This document shows positions 38,401 to 49,900 of a stretch of DNA of 64,000 nucleotides, piece after piece; within the stretch, counting starts at the first letter, position 1; each line of letters begins with the position of its first letter. Both the position numbers and the translations under genes were made by a program. The DNA lies in contig NC_092565.1 in assembly GCF_037975245.1 (NCBI RefSeq), positions 8,652,999 through 8,716,998 on the forward strand, read 5' to 3'. The notes below the pieces were generated by a model. That model ran no database searches. It saw only the letters and a list, made by a program, of their open reading frames with translations, and was not told where the DNA came from. Origin of the DNA: Apostichopus japonicus (lineage: Eukaryota > Echinodermata > Holothuroidea > Aspidochirotida > Stichopodidae).

Positions 38401-39822
38401 TTCCAAGAATTGTACAAATTCATTTCCAAAAATTCCGGATAATTTATTCAGGTTAAGAGTTCATATCACCATAGAGTTGACTTATATCGAATTATTAAAG
38501 TTTCGCTGTTAAATCTGAACCGGATTCTCCATCAAACTTCGACTACTCAGTAAAAATGTTCATAATATTAAACTATAACGATGAATGTATGAATGTATGC
38601 TCTGACCAATTAACGGTGGACAAAAGCCTATCGTCTCTTGCCTACGATAAAACCACTCAAAATACTAACATATTCAAGTCATGGAAACAAAGATATGTTT
38701 ACCTATTTTTTCCTTTGACACCGGGATCAAAGTAAGCTGCATAAGACAATGGTATGCTAATTTGGCCATGATATATATATTATTAGATTAAAGCAGGACC
38801 TTCGTTGGCAATACTTGGCAGTGGAAAGTACAAAATGTAACACTAGAAATATGACGTTAGATAAGTACGAGGGGCACTGGTGGTATTAGTACCAAATAAA
38901 CCATGACTTTATAGGAAGTGGCTGAAGGAGCAAAGAATAGGAAGAACGATACATATAACTTTGTGGAACTGGTTATATAGTTGTTTAGGGGTCCCAAGTC
39001 TTGGCCGGTGATGTGAGACTGAATATGAAAGATCCAATCGATTTCTGGAATACATGATAATAAACGCATCTGTTTACTGTTTACTAATTTTCGAAAAATT
39101 CTTCCGTTCGGGTGATATATCCTGTTTGGTGGTTGTCATGAGTAGATATGTTACGTATAGTGTCACTAGCATCTGAACAAGCCCCCCCCCCCTCAACCCC
39201 TACCCTTCCCTTCTTCGTCGCGCATGAGAAGTTGTTACTATGCCTACATGTAATCAAGATGTATGCTTGACTACAGACTAACCATGCATATGATATCGAA
39301 GTGAATGGTTGCTACCGCAATATGCATGGACACGTGATAGTCAGGTCGAGGTAAACGGAACACGATGGTCGCTAGGTGTGCCGTTTCGCCATTGTATGCA
39401 CATTACATCCGAGTCGGATACGGCTCATAATTTCCAAGAATTGTACAAATTCATTTCCAAATATTCCGGATAATTTATTCCGGTTAAGAGTTCATATCAC
39501 CATAGAGTTGACTTATATCGAATTATTAAAGTTTCGCTGTTAAATCTGAACCGGATTCTCCATCAAACTTCGACTACTCAGTAAAAATGTTCATAATATT
39601 AAACTATAACGATGAATGTATGCTCTGACCAATCAACGGTGGACAAAAGCCTATCGTCGTCTCTTGCCTACGATAAAACCACTCAAAATACTAACATATT
39701 CAAGTCATGGAAACAAAGATATGTTTACCTAATTTTCCTTTGTTCTGCCTGACACCGGGATCAAAGTAAGCTGCATAGGACAATGGCATGCTAATTTGGC
39801 CATGATATATATATATATATAT

Positions 39823-39859
<37 letters not shown>

Positions 39860-40822
39860 AGCAAATACACGTGTACTCCTAAGGAAATATTATAAGATTA
39901 AAGCAGGACCTTCGTCGGCAATACTTGGCAGTGGAAAGTACAAAATGTAACACTAGAAATATGACGTTAGATAAGTACGAGGGGCACTGGTGGTATTAGT
40001 ACCAAATAAACCATGACTTTATAGGAAGTGGCTGAAGGAGCAAAGAATAGGAAGAACGATACATATAACTTTGTGGAACTGGTTATATAGTTGTTTAGGG
40101 GTCCCAAGTCTTGGCCGGTGATGTGAGACGAGACTGAATATGAAAGATCCAATCGATTTCTGGAATACATGATAATAAACGCATCTGTTTACTATTTACT
40201 AATTTTCGAAAATTGGTCCGTTTGGGAGATACCTTGTTTGGTACGTGGTTGTCATGAGTCATATATTACGTATGGTGCTGTAACAATGGCCATGGTGAAG
40301 AATCGTTCAAAATAATCTTTATTTGTACGGGCTACACTCATTGCTTGTGGGCGCACGGTACTTTGTTAAATATAGGGCCATCATAAAAGCTCTAATAAAA
40401 CGACTCTTTTTCCTGGAAAACTAAACTTTTGCTGTTAGCCACGCCTCTGCCTATACTCTAAGGTAAAACATGAAAACATTGCATACATGGTATATACTTA
40501 CATGTTGGATATACTGTATTACAATAAGAGATGCACGGTATGTAAATATCTTCCAAGTCGTAAAAAAGTTGACATCCCGTGGTACTACCAGTACGAATAG
40601 CAGAATCAGATCGGCTGCCGCTAGATGAGTGATGAAGTAATTCATAGGAGTCCGAAGTTGTGCGTGTTTCGCAACCATATAAATAACCAATCCATTGGCC
40701 ACAATACCAACAATCGCAATAAGGGTGAAGAGGATACTTCCAGATAAATCGAAACAGTACGAAAAATACGTCAATCCGCTAAATACCTCTGTATCATTGA
40801 AATAGGCAGGTGTGTCAGCCAT
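29403..40822 (-). CDS. Class A (rhodopsin-type) peptide GPCR, gene 2
   Basis: Exons are 40502-40822 (ATG at 40822), 30996-31131 and 29403-29938, giving 330 residues with the same phases as gene 1. It is intact as read: TM1 NGLV, LRTPMN, LAAAD, SRY, PLKAK, SWAP and NPFIY. Differences from gene 1 include RTPMNY for RTPTNH, AIMSISRY for AFMSISRY, and YEPTPIGVE for YQPTPIPLE in the loop after TM4. An alternative first exon with the same phase lies nearer to exon 2 at 34079-34399, so this locus may make two receptors that share TM4-TM7. It resembles TRH-receptor-type peptide receptors by motif layout; the ligand is unknown. Confidence 0.75.
30115..30707. mobile_element. TIR element related to the hAT5-like one, composite
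   Basis: It starts CAGGCGCGGATCCAG and ends GCATCCGCCCCTG, with target duplication ATTGA (30110-30114 and 30708-30712). A1 has the empty site near 9043. An internal end-like sequence (CTGGATCCGGCCCTG at about 30347-30361) suggests two elements joined or a nested copy. No transposase is present. It lies in the intron between GPCR exons 2 and 3. Confidence 0.7.
33085..33348 (-). mobile_element. tRNA-related SINE
   Basis: Read on the minus strand, it has a pol III B-box-like GGTTCGATACC (33317-33327) near its 5' end. It ends in CGCCGTAAAAATAATCGC and an ATT-rich tail resembling L2-type 3' ends. A 12-bp duplication GTTGATCCTACA flanks it (33073-33084 and 33349-33360). The A box is not clear, so the head is short or truncated. 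Confidence 0.7.
34079..34399 (-). CDS. Alternative GPCR first exon (N-terminus to TM3)
   Basis: One open exon of 107 codons from ATG (34399) to a GTAAGT donor, the same length and phase as exon 1 of GPCR genes 1 and 2. It encodes MDADLSFYNDTM (N-glycosylation site), TM1 with ANGLVLFKV, LRTPMNYF, TM2 with LAAADMILIIVL, and SWKIF, ending INYIQH. Identity to the other exon 1 copies is about 55-60% by eye. It has no TM4-TM7 exons of its own; the next downstream acceptor on this strand is exon 2 at 31131. It is therefore either an alternative first exon of gene 2 or a relic of an older duplication. It lacks the TM3 cysteine like its relatives. Confidence 0.7.
34765..35044. mobile_element. hAT-type MITE, 280 bp
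   Basis: The ends are CAGGCGCGTAGCCAGG and the complement of CAGGCGCGTAGCCAAGG, flanked by the 8-bp duplication TATGTGAC (34757-34764 and 35045-35052). It has no coding capacity and has a G run near the right end. Confidence 0.85.
37801..37980 (-). pseudogene. Decayed GPCR first-exon cassette (B2)
   Basis: Same as 15796-15975: an open stretch with GLINGLASSE and SIIRIGLYQH ending at a GTAAGT donor. It is nearly identical to the B1 copy. Confidence 0.4.
38022..40167. repeat. Tandem duplication inside B2, ~1.03 and ~1.12 kb units
   Basis: Unit 1 is 38022-39051 and unit 2 is 39052-40167. Each starts at ACATG(A/G)TAATAAACGCATC, and a third start-like sequence follows at 40167. B1 has one unit (about 16019-17122). 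Units differ mainly in the (TA)n run, which is nearly absent in unit 1. This points to unequal exchange at the repeated ~25-bp boundary. Confidence 0.85.
39803..39856. repeat. (TA)n microsatellite in B2
   Basis: An interrupted TA run matching 16754-16813 in B1. Confidence 0.95.
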
Positions 40823-42410
40823 TTTATAACCTTGATCAGAGTCGTCAGTATCCACTCAAATAGAAACAAAACAATTTAAATAAGCACAAACCGCTGAAAT
40901 TGAGATGGAGTTTATACCCCGTATATCAACAATATGGTAGAACTTTCGATTGCGAACAAATAAGTAGGAACTATACTCCCAGTCGATCGCTTTCAGTATT
41001 CGGAAATGAATGTACAGTTCAACCTATCGTCCTCAACTCATTCACTTCTATATAATCCTGCCGGTACTAACAGATAGTAGCTCAACTATGGTACAGTACG
41101 GAAGTTGTTTTGTAGGTCTTTGCAAGAACTGTGACCTCACATGCACCGCGTCATTGTGGTGGATATTGTTGCACTGTAGCTTCAAAGCGCTTCCCCACTT
41201 TTACAGTGAAACGGGTAATCAGGTAAAATTCTGGTTGAAAACAGGAATAATTCAGTCAGATTATTCTGACCTATTCAAGCAAAGGATGAGAGATCACACA
41301 GGATTTGACCTCTCTTTCATGGTGCGAGCTCTATCAATGAACAATTCTTGGACGTAAAAGATAGTTCTCGCTGTTACACAAGATATATAGAGCTTTGATC
41401 AACTGCACCGTTTCCTAGAATATATAGACGTACAAAACTCAACATACCATGTGACCGAGAAGTGGAAAATATCCCTCTCCTTGCTGCAGACAAGGTATAG
41501 CTATGGGTATAGCCAGGTATAGCAAAGTATAACTTTATACAACATTTTTCATCTCTCATATTCATAATAAAATGAAGATTTCTAGAAGGGGCTCGGAGAC
41601 ATATATATTCCCCCACTGGGGCCCGAATCTGGCTCTCTCGACGCCACTGCACGTGTCTGCAATAATAGTGCCAAAAGAAATTTCAAGTTTGTCGATATCG
41701 ATGGAGGACTAAATAATTTGCTACATTTTTTAGTGTTGAACTAAAATCTGCCGCCTAAGATCGATAATTAAATTTATTTGCTTAATGAGTAATAGTGTTT
41801 CCGTTTTCGATGAAAACGCTTACCTCATCGCTCGACGGCAGAATGGTCATCATGCATCACCGTATACATGGACTACTTCCGTGATGTTGTATGAACGTAT
41901 TCAAGTATAATGGTATATCCCTGCGCTACCTTTAGTAACGGACACTGCTGTATTAGTAGAACGGATTTTGTGCATTGTAGTTCCATGATTTGAGTATAGG
42001 CCTATAGTCATAGCATATGACTGGATGTAACAAATCCCAGTTAACGAGGTTATAGGTACCGATCGTGTTGCTCCAACTTTTAACCTTTCGCAATTTTGTA
42101 CAACATGCAGCTAAATAGTGTGTAGTATAACACATGTTAACATGAAGTGAGGAGTGATTTACGATATCTTATCTTTTCGTAAAAATATACCTGAACGGTG
42201 AACGTGAAAGTTTTAGGGAAGACTACAGCACATATATCTTTATGTTGATCCCAATTCTACAGTGATTCTATTTGTTCCTGTCATGAATGTTCACTACTGA
42301 TGTTAATTATAGTTGCGGTATAGATTTACAGCCAGAACCGAATCCAGTCAATGTGTAGGCTTAAACCTAGAAAATCTAGTTAAACAAAAGTGAGACAGAA
42401 CTGCACAGTT

Positions 42411-43997
42411 GACAAAGCAGGAATACTGAGTTTTTACATGTGGTACCTGCGATGGTACTGTGATGGTACATGTGATGGTACATTTTTTACATGTGGGGTA
42501 CCTGGTACCGAGGTCTGGGTAGTCCCATCCTCTCTCCGGCACTGGGTGTTTGTTTGTTTGTGCCGGGTGGAAACAAAATTCATCATGTAGAATTCTTGAC
42601 TAACAACTGGTTAGCGTCCACTCTGGTCAAATATATTCAATTCAAGTGTTATCGATTTTCTGCAAGGAACATCAAAAGTTCAAAACTGAGACTCGACTCT
42701 GACTCGAGTCCATATGGTAGACTCGAATCAACGACATTGGTTTAGACCTACCAAAGGATTCCAGGAGATGCATGCACGGGGTTATCCATCCTCCCCTTCT
42801 CCCCCACTCCCCCTAGGGATGCAGAAACGGAATGTAGTCGACGGTACCCAGGATTTTGATACCTGATCACTGGATCTCGCATTCAGTCTTCTCGTTGGTT
42901 AGATTTTGCAAAGTATATATGCCTGTTGAGCCTATGTGCATGTATAGTCCTGCCACATCTTAAAGGAATATTGTGCGTCTATTCTGCCTCAATGGTTGTT
43001 CGCTCTTTACTGTTCAATTAATCATTCAATAAATCAAGCAATGACATATATAGCGTCAAAATCATACCGATACACAGCGTAGGGCGCTGCATGTGGCAAA
43101 AATAATATACTGTTACTACGGAAATGCGGTCTGGCATAGGAGAACGATCAGAACATTAAACTCGCTTTGTAAACTTGTATATAGTCTGCTTTTGATGGAA
43201 ATTTTGTTCCGTGGTTTGATATTTTGCTTTAATGGCCGCCCATAAAGAAGTTTGATCGAACCATCAATGTAATGCTAGTCCAGCAACAATATAACATGTA
43301 TACACCCTGGGTTAGGGTTACTTGTTGTTAGTATTGGTTACCTATCTTAACCGAAGCCTGGAATACTTGCTTTTGGAAGTTTTTAGGTAACCTCAGTACA
43401 ACTTGACCTGAATCCTGCCTTAGCGTCTTTACTTTGCACTATCAGATGGTCTAAGTGAACAACACCCGTATTCCACAGAACTGATTGGAAAGGATCATGT
43501 CAGTAGGTATGCTACGCCAAACATAGCTTAGGCTCGGCCTTACGTTACTGTGTGCTAGTTTAAGCCTAAGGCTAGCCTACACTACAGTGTCATAACGTTA
43601 AATGTATATGTTCTTTGAATGCAAATAGCCCTGCCACTGTCGAAAACACATTTCTATGAAGGTAATTAAGTGTTTACTGCCTAAGCGGACTAGCAAAGAG
43701 TCTACTTAATCTCCGTTCTGGGTGATAGGAAAGTTTTATTTTGGAAACACATCTTTCCGAAACATGCACTAGCTCTGAGTGAGGCATTGGTGATATTAAA
43801 TCAGTATTCTTCTACATAAATTAAAATAAGCCTACCATATGGCTGATCAGAATAACTGCATTGTTAGAACCTGTTCAAATGTTTACATTACAGTCACCTT
43901 GCTGTTCACACAAAATGGATATTTGCAGATGATTTTTGGTTTGAGATTATTATAATTATTTAAGTGTCAAGCCTTTTCTTTCTGTTTTAATTTTAAG
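42411..43997. other. Single-copy region between the duplication and FANK1
   Basis: No complete gene is seen. A short cluster of GATGGTAC-type repeats lies at 42440-42500. FANK1's first coding exon should be here. A tiny candidate is ATG TCA GTA G at 43497-43506 followed by GTATGC, which would splice in phase to give [11 protein letters not shown]. This is only a guess. Confidence 0.3.
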
Positions 43998-46900
43998 CAC
44001 CGAAACGACCAGACCCTCCTGTGGTTGGGAAGGTTACTCATCACAGCATTGAACTGTATTGGGAAAGTGCAGGTCAGACGAGCGATTCGGGAAAAGGCGA
44101 TGGCCGACTCCGGTTTTGCTTGCAAGAGGCAGATAAATCTCAGGGATGGGGCAATGTGCACATGTGAGTCTGTAAGATGATATTGAATTTGACTGTAGTC
44201 TAAATTTGAATATTTCTGTTGTGTTGAATGTTGAATAAAGTTTAGGCTTCAGGGTCCTTTGTTGATAACTAGACTATTTTCTGATTTCAGTAATCCATTA
44301 TCTGGTAAACTATTATTTGCAGACTTTTACAAATTATCGGATTACGTAAGCATATTAACGATAAGTTTTGATGCAGGTATTATTCTTTCATCAACAAGAA
44401 ATAGGGTAGGCCTAATCAAGAAAGATGGTTTGTTGCAGGGCTGGAAAACCTTGCGAACCTTCCGAACCAGGTTCGCGGGAAATCCGCGATGCTCACGGGA
44501 AATCCAGCCTGGCTGGAGAAAAAAAAATCAGGGAAAAAAAAACAAAAAAAAAAACGGGATGAAACTTTAAAAAAAACGTGGAGCAAAAAAGTACATCTGT
44601 TAAAACAATAAGGAAAATTTCAGAAGAAAAGTTTGAGAAACAAAACAAAAATGTCCAGAGAGCGTGCTCGCAATTTCAGTCACAATAGCCTACAGTATAA
44701 CGAGTAATGATGTGTCCCCATCCCACTCACAAAGGGAAATGTCAGACGAACACACACGACCCAGCGTGGGAAGGTTGCTGTAATAAATCAGCCAGGAAAT
44801 GTTTTGAACAATATTGCCATTCCACATTTGTTTATACTTATATTGTATATTAGTTAGTAAACGTTTTCTTTCGTATGAATTTGACTTCAATTCAGTGTTC
44901 CCTCTAAGGTGCGGGATTCCCTTCAACTGACTCAGTAATCCCGCAAAGAAAACATTTGTCTGCTGGAAATCCCCGGGCATCGTTTTCTTGCATTCGCGAT
45001 AAGTTTTATACTCAATGCACAACGTATTCACTTGACTGTAAAAAAAACTCCGAAAATCAGTAGAGAAATTACCAATTGTGTACGAAAAGTAAGTTGGTAC
45101 ACCTTTCAAATTTTACGAAAGATCCAGCAAAACACGAAAAATTCACGCGAAACTGGCATATCGTGCTAAATGCAACTAACGTCATGTAAACAAGGCTCTA
45201 GTACACCCATTTATGAATAAACCGTAAGACCACATCTGGTGTTAAGCGGGGGGAAAAGAAAGTATTTTCTAGAATTTCAAAAAATACGGAAAAAATAATA
45301 TCCTACCATAGTTAAGTGCATAGCAAATAGCCTAACCACCTCGTCGGTTACCGATCTCACGTAACTACAAAAACACAACTAATTGTATTTTGTGAATTTG
45401 ACGTTTTCTACAAGAACATGGAAATAATATTAAGCATTTAGTTAATCATGCCAAGTGGCCTAAAACATATTTTATTACAAGGTTTACTTTCATAAAGATG
45501 GCCATAGCTAGTGGGGCCTCGATGTGCTGCGTGTATCATGGGGAATACTCCATGAGACGTTTCTTGGAAACGTGCCAAAAATGTTAACAAACAGGTGTAA
45601 GACAGGGGATGAGCGCGCAGTTGTTTGGTATATACCTGGGAAAATTCGCAGCACATATACAGTAAGTAGCCTACCGTAGTATATAAGTAGGGTTAAACCG
45701 TACTGCAGTTGTAAACTGATGTACGTATAGTGTGTGCTATTCATTGTTAGGCAGTCTATAAACGGGGCTTTGCCGAACGTTGTTTGTTTCATAATATCGG
45801 AAGTTCTGTTAGTTAAACTTTTTAAAGATTGTAAGGTAGATTAAATCTTTTTTCATTTTATAACATAATATAGCTACTCTAACTTGTCATTTTCAAATTG
45901 TCATCAGCTTCATGACAATTTAAATTAAAAAAGTTGTCAGTATTTTGCATCCTCAACTGTGAATTTTTTATCACCAGACACGCAAAAATACCAAACTTTT
46001 CCGGGGTCTTTGCCCCCTGAACCCCACAAGGGGTTCCACCCCTTGACCCACCAGGGCCCTAGGGCAGGCCCCTGGACCCCACGCCTTTATGCTCGCACGC
46101 TACGCATGCTAGGCGTGTTCGCTGCGCGAACACCAGCGGGAAATCGGAAGTGTGTTCGCTGTAACATAATCATACTCGTAAGAAACTCTTTAATACTTTC
46201 TCTGTGGTTCTACACAGACTCTGTAAAACTCGATTTTCAATATACACGATTAAGATAAACGTCAATCCTCTCTGAGTCTCTCTTCCATCGTATTTATATA
46301 GTCTTACCAGACATCTAACTTTTACATGATGGCAGCGGTTCAAAGGTTACAACACCAGGAACACGCCGAACGTAAACACTGTCCTGGCTTCATCGACATA
46401 CGCCAGAAATCAACGATTTTAGAGACGGTATCTCCGTAAGTACCACCGGAACGACAGGCCTAGCGCTATCACTCACAACGACACTACTGTGTATACAATA
46501 CAACTGGATACGGCGATTCTCTAACGGGTGTCCTAACGATTGCCTCTCATACAAAGTTTGTTTTCGCGCTCATCATTAGTGTGGCGCTATTCCAGAACTC
46601 TTTAAGCATCCCATCACAGAGAATTGCCAACACAGATCAACCATGGCAGATAGTGTACCGAAAATGGATTGGAATTCATCGAACCAGGGAGAATCATTCA
46701 AGCTGTTCAAACAACGACTTGAGCTCTATTTCCAAATAAAAAAGATAACCGGAGCCGACCAAGTTCCCATTCTGCTTCTTGCTGTTGGGGAGGAAGGCTT
46801 ACAGCGATACAACAGCTGGACTTTAACAGTTGAAGAATCAAAATGTGCCAGTACCCTTTTTGGAAAATTTATGGCACAGCTAGAACCAGCAGAAAACTTC

Positions 46901-49900
46901 AGAATTGCACGACTGAAACTACGAAACTACTATCAACAACCCGGGGAAAAGCTTGATGATTTTGTCAACCGTTGCAAGCTACTTTCAAAAAAATGTGATT
47001 TCACGAAAGAAGAAGTGGATGAACGTCTAGTGGAGCAAATCATTGCTAGTACTCCAATTTCTGAATTTCAGAAAGAACTCTTGAGTCAGCCAAAAGAATT
47101 TACGATCCAAAAAGCCTTAGAGCTAGGTCGTAGATATGAAGCAGCTGCAGCACACATCACTGACATACAAGCTATGCAATCGAAGCCAACTTCTCAAATT
47201 GCCACGATCAACAAGAAAGGCACTAGATGCCGGAACTGTGGTGGTGATCACGTCAAAGGTAACTGTCCCGCACGAAACGATCAGTGCAGAGCATGCGGAA
47301 AGATGGGCCATTGGGCCAAGTTATGCCTCACAACAAAGTGTAAAAAAGGTGGGCAATCGAAATCAAAGTCAAGACAGTCTCATTCCAGAGGGGCACACAG
47401 AAGTCGTTACAACTTTGACTCCCACAGTAAAAACCAGCCACGTACAAACAAACATATCGAGTCCATCCAACAGTTACCGGACAGAGAGGATCAGATCGCA
47501 AAGGAGCTGGAATCATTTTCCTTCAGCTCTATCAAGGTGTCATCAATGCACTCTTCTGAAACGAGAAATCAAGTACATGCCAACATTGACATTAAGCTCA
47601 ACGACAAGCCAGGTGTTCATTCCCTAAACATAAAGGTGGACACAGGCGCAGAAGGAAATACCTTACCCATGAGAATCTACAGAAACATGTATCCTGAACA
47701 TATTGATCATACAGGAAAACCAACACCGGGTTTTCTAAAGGAGACAAACTGTGTATTAACTGCATACAATTACGAAGTAATCAAATGCTTTGGGACTACA
47801 ACACTCGAATCTCGTTTCCAAGAGGAATGGCTCCAAACAACATTCTTTGTGGTCGACGTAACGGGTCTAGCAATACTAGGATTGAACTCTTGCAGGGATC
47901 TACACCTCATCACCTTGCACTGCGCCATAACAAAGGAACAATCAAACATCAACAGTATTCAAGACCTGAAGCAAGCCTATCCAAATCAGTTTGACAAAAT
48001 AGGCGAATTCCAAAATGAGCACAAACTTGTCCTAGATCCAAATGTGCCAAGCCACATAGACCCACCAAGAAAAACACCAATCGCTCTCCGAGGAAAGATC
48101 AAACAAGAGCTGGACTCAATGGAAAGCCAGAGCATCATCAGACGCATCGAGGAACCAACCGAGTGGGTCAGCTCCCTCACGTACGTCACAAAGCGAGACG
48201 GAAGCCTAAGGGTGTGCTTAGACCCAAAGCATCTCAACCAAGCGCTCATAAGACCTATCCACAAGACACCAACGCTTGAAGAATTAAACCACAAGTTCTC
48301 AGGTGCAAAGGTGTTTTCGAAACTCGATGCAAAAGCCGGATATTGGGCGGTCAAACTCGATACCGAAAGCCAAAAACTAACAACATTTCAAACGCCTTTC
48401 GGGAGATATTGCTTCCAACGCCTACCCTTCGGTCTAACAGTAAGTCAAGACATCTTCCAATTAGAAATGGATAGAATTCTTGAGAGGTGCAACGGAGCAT
48501 GTGGCATAGCTGATGACATAGTAATATTTGGGAAAACGGACAAGGAACATGATGAAAACTTAATCAACTTCATGGAACAAGCCAAGAAACATGGCTTAGC
48601 CCTCAACTCAAACAAGTGTGTCGTCAAAACAAACAGCATTTCCTTTTTTGGAAACGTTTACACCAGCCAGGGTATACACCCAGATCCAGCAAAAGTCGCA
48701 GACATTCAGTCCATGACACCTCCAAGTAACAAAACAGAACTCCAACAGTTTCTTGGAATGATGACATACTTGTCCAGTTTTGTAAAGGACTTCAGCAGCA
48801 AAACATCCACACTCAGAGATCTACTCAAAGCAAACACAGAGTTTTTGTGGGAAGCTCACCACCAATCCACTTTCAATCAACTGAAGCAGGAAATTTCAGC
48901 CTCATCCTTGCTTCTGTACTACGCCTCAGAAGAACCTGTGTATCTACAGTGTGATGCCAGCCTCAAGGGACTCGGGGTGGCGCTTCTTCAAAAGAATGAG
49001 GATGGATTTTTGCAGCCAGTGGCATATGCAAGCAAAAGCCTCACACAAACAGAGCAAAGGTATGCCTGCATTGAAAGGGAACTGCTTTCAATTGTTTTTG
49101 GTTGTCATCGTTTTCACACCTACCTGTATGGCCGAGAGTTTCACGTGATCACAGATCATAAACCCCTTATCATGATCACCCAAAAGCCACTCATATCAGC
49201 GCCGCCACGTCTGCAACGCATGTTGGTAAAACTTCAAGGTTACAATTTCACCATCGAACATCGCCCTGGGACCGACAACCAACTGGCAGATGCTCTGTCA
49301 AGGTTTCCCAACCCAAGAGAGTCAACAACCATTGACCTTGACATTCGAGTCGACCTAGTGAGGTTCTCAACAGAGAGGATGGTACAGTTGCAGAGGGAAA
49401 CACGACAAGAACCACTATTACAACATGACCTGCCAACAAAACCATGGAACACCATTGGTGTTGATCTATTTGAGTTCAGCGACAATCAGTGGTTGATAAT
49501 AGCCGATTATTACACAAAGTATCCCATCATAAGGAAAATTCCTGGAAACTGTAGTAGTCACGCTGTTATCATTGCCATGAAACAGGTGTTCAGTGAACAT
49601 GGGATACCAGAAAAGGTTGTCAGCGACAACGGACCTCAGTTTGCCAGCGAACTCTTCAAGCAATTTGCAAGTGCGTGGAGTTTCGACCATGTCACTTCAT
49701 CTCCAAGGCGACCACAAGGCAACGGATTCATTGAGCGACAGGTCCGTACCGCCAAGTCAATCTTGACAAAGGCCAAACAATCCAACACAGACATCCACAT
49801 GGCCTTACTAATGTGGAGAACAACTCCTGTCAGTCAGACTCTACCCAGCCCGTCCAAAATGCTAATGGGAAGGACACTTAAGTCAATACTTCCAGGAAAG

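Larger units (their letters stand above)
36610..42410. repeat. Segmental duplication, copy B2
   Basis: Counterpart of B1 from TTTAACTTCAATTAGACGCA. It ends at TGCACA, where sequence unrelated to A follows. It carries GPCR gene 2 exon 1 and an extra internal tandem duplication. The stretches 36610-37800 and 40823-42410 contain no gene. Confidence 0.9.

Noticed and set aside
43839-43953. ATG-led open stretch (MADQNN...) as FANK1 exon 1
   Set aside because: No donor gives the phase needed to join the exon at 43998.
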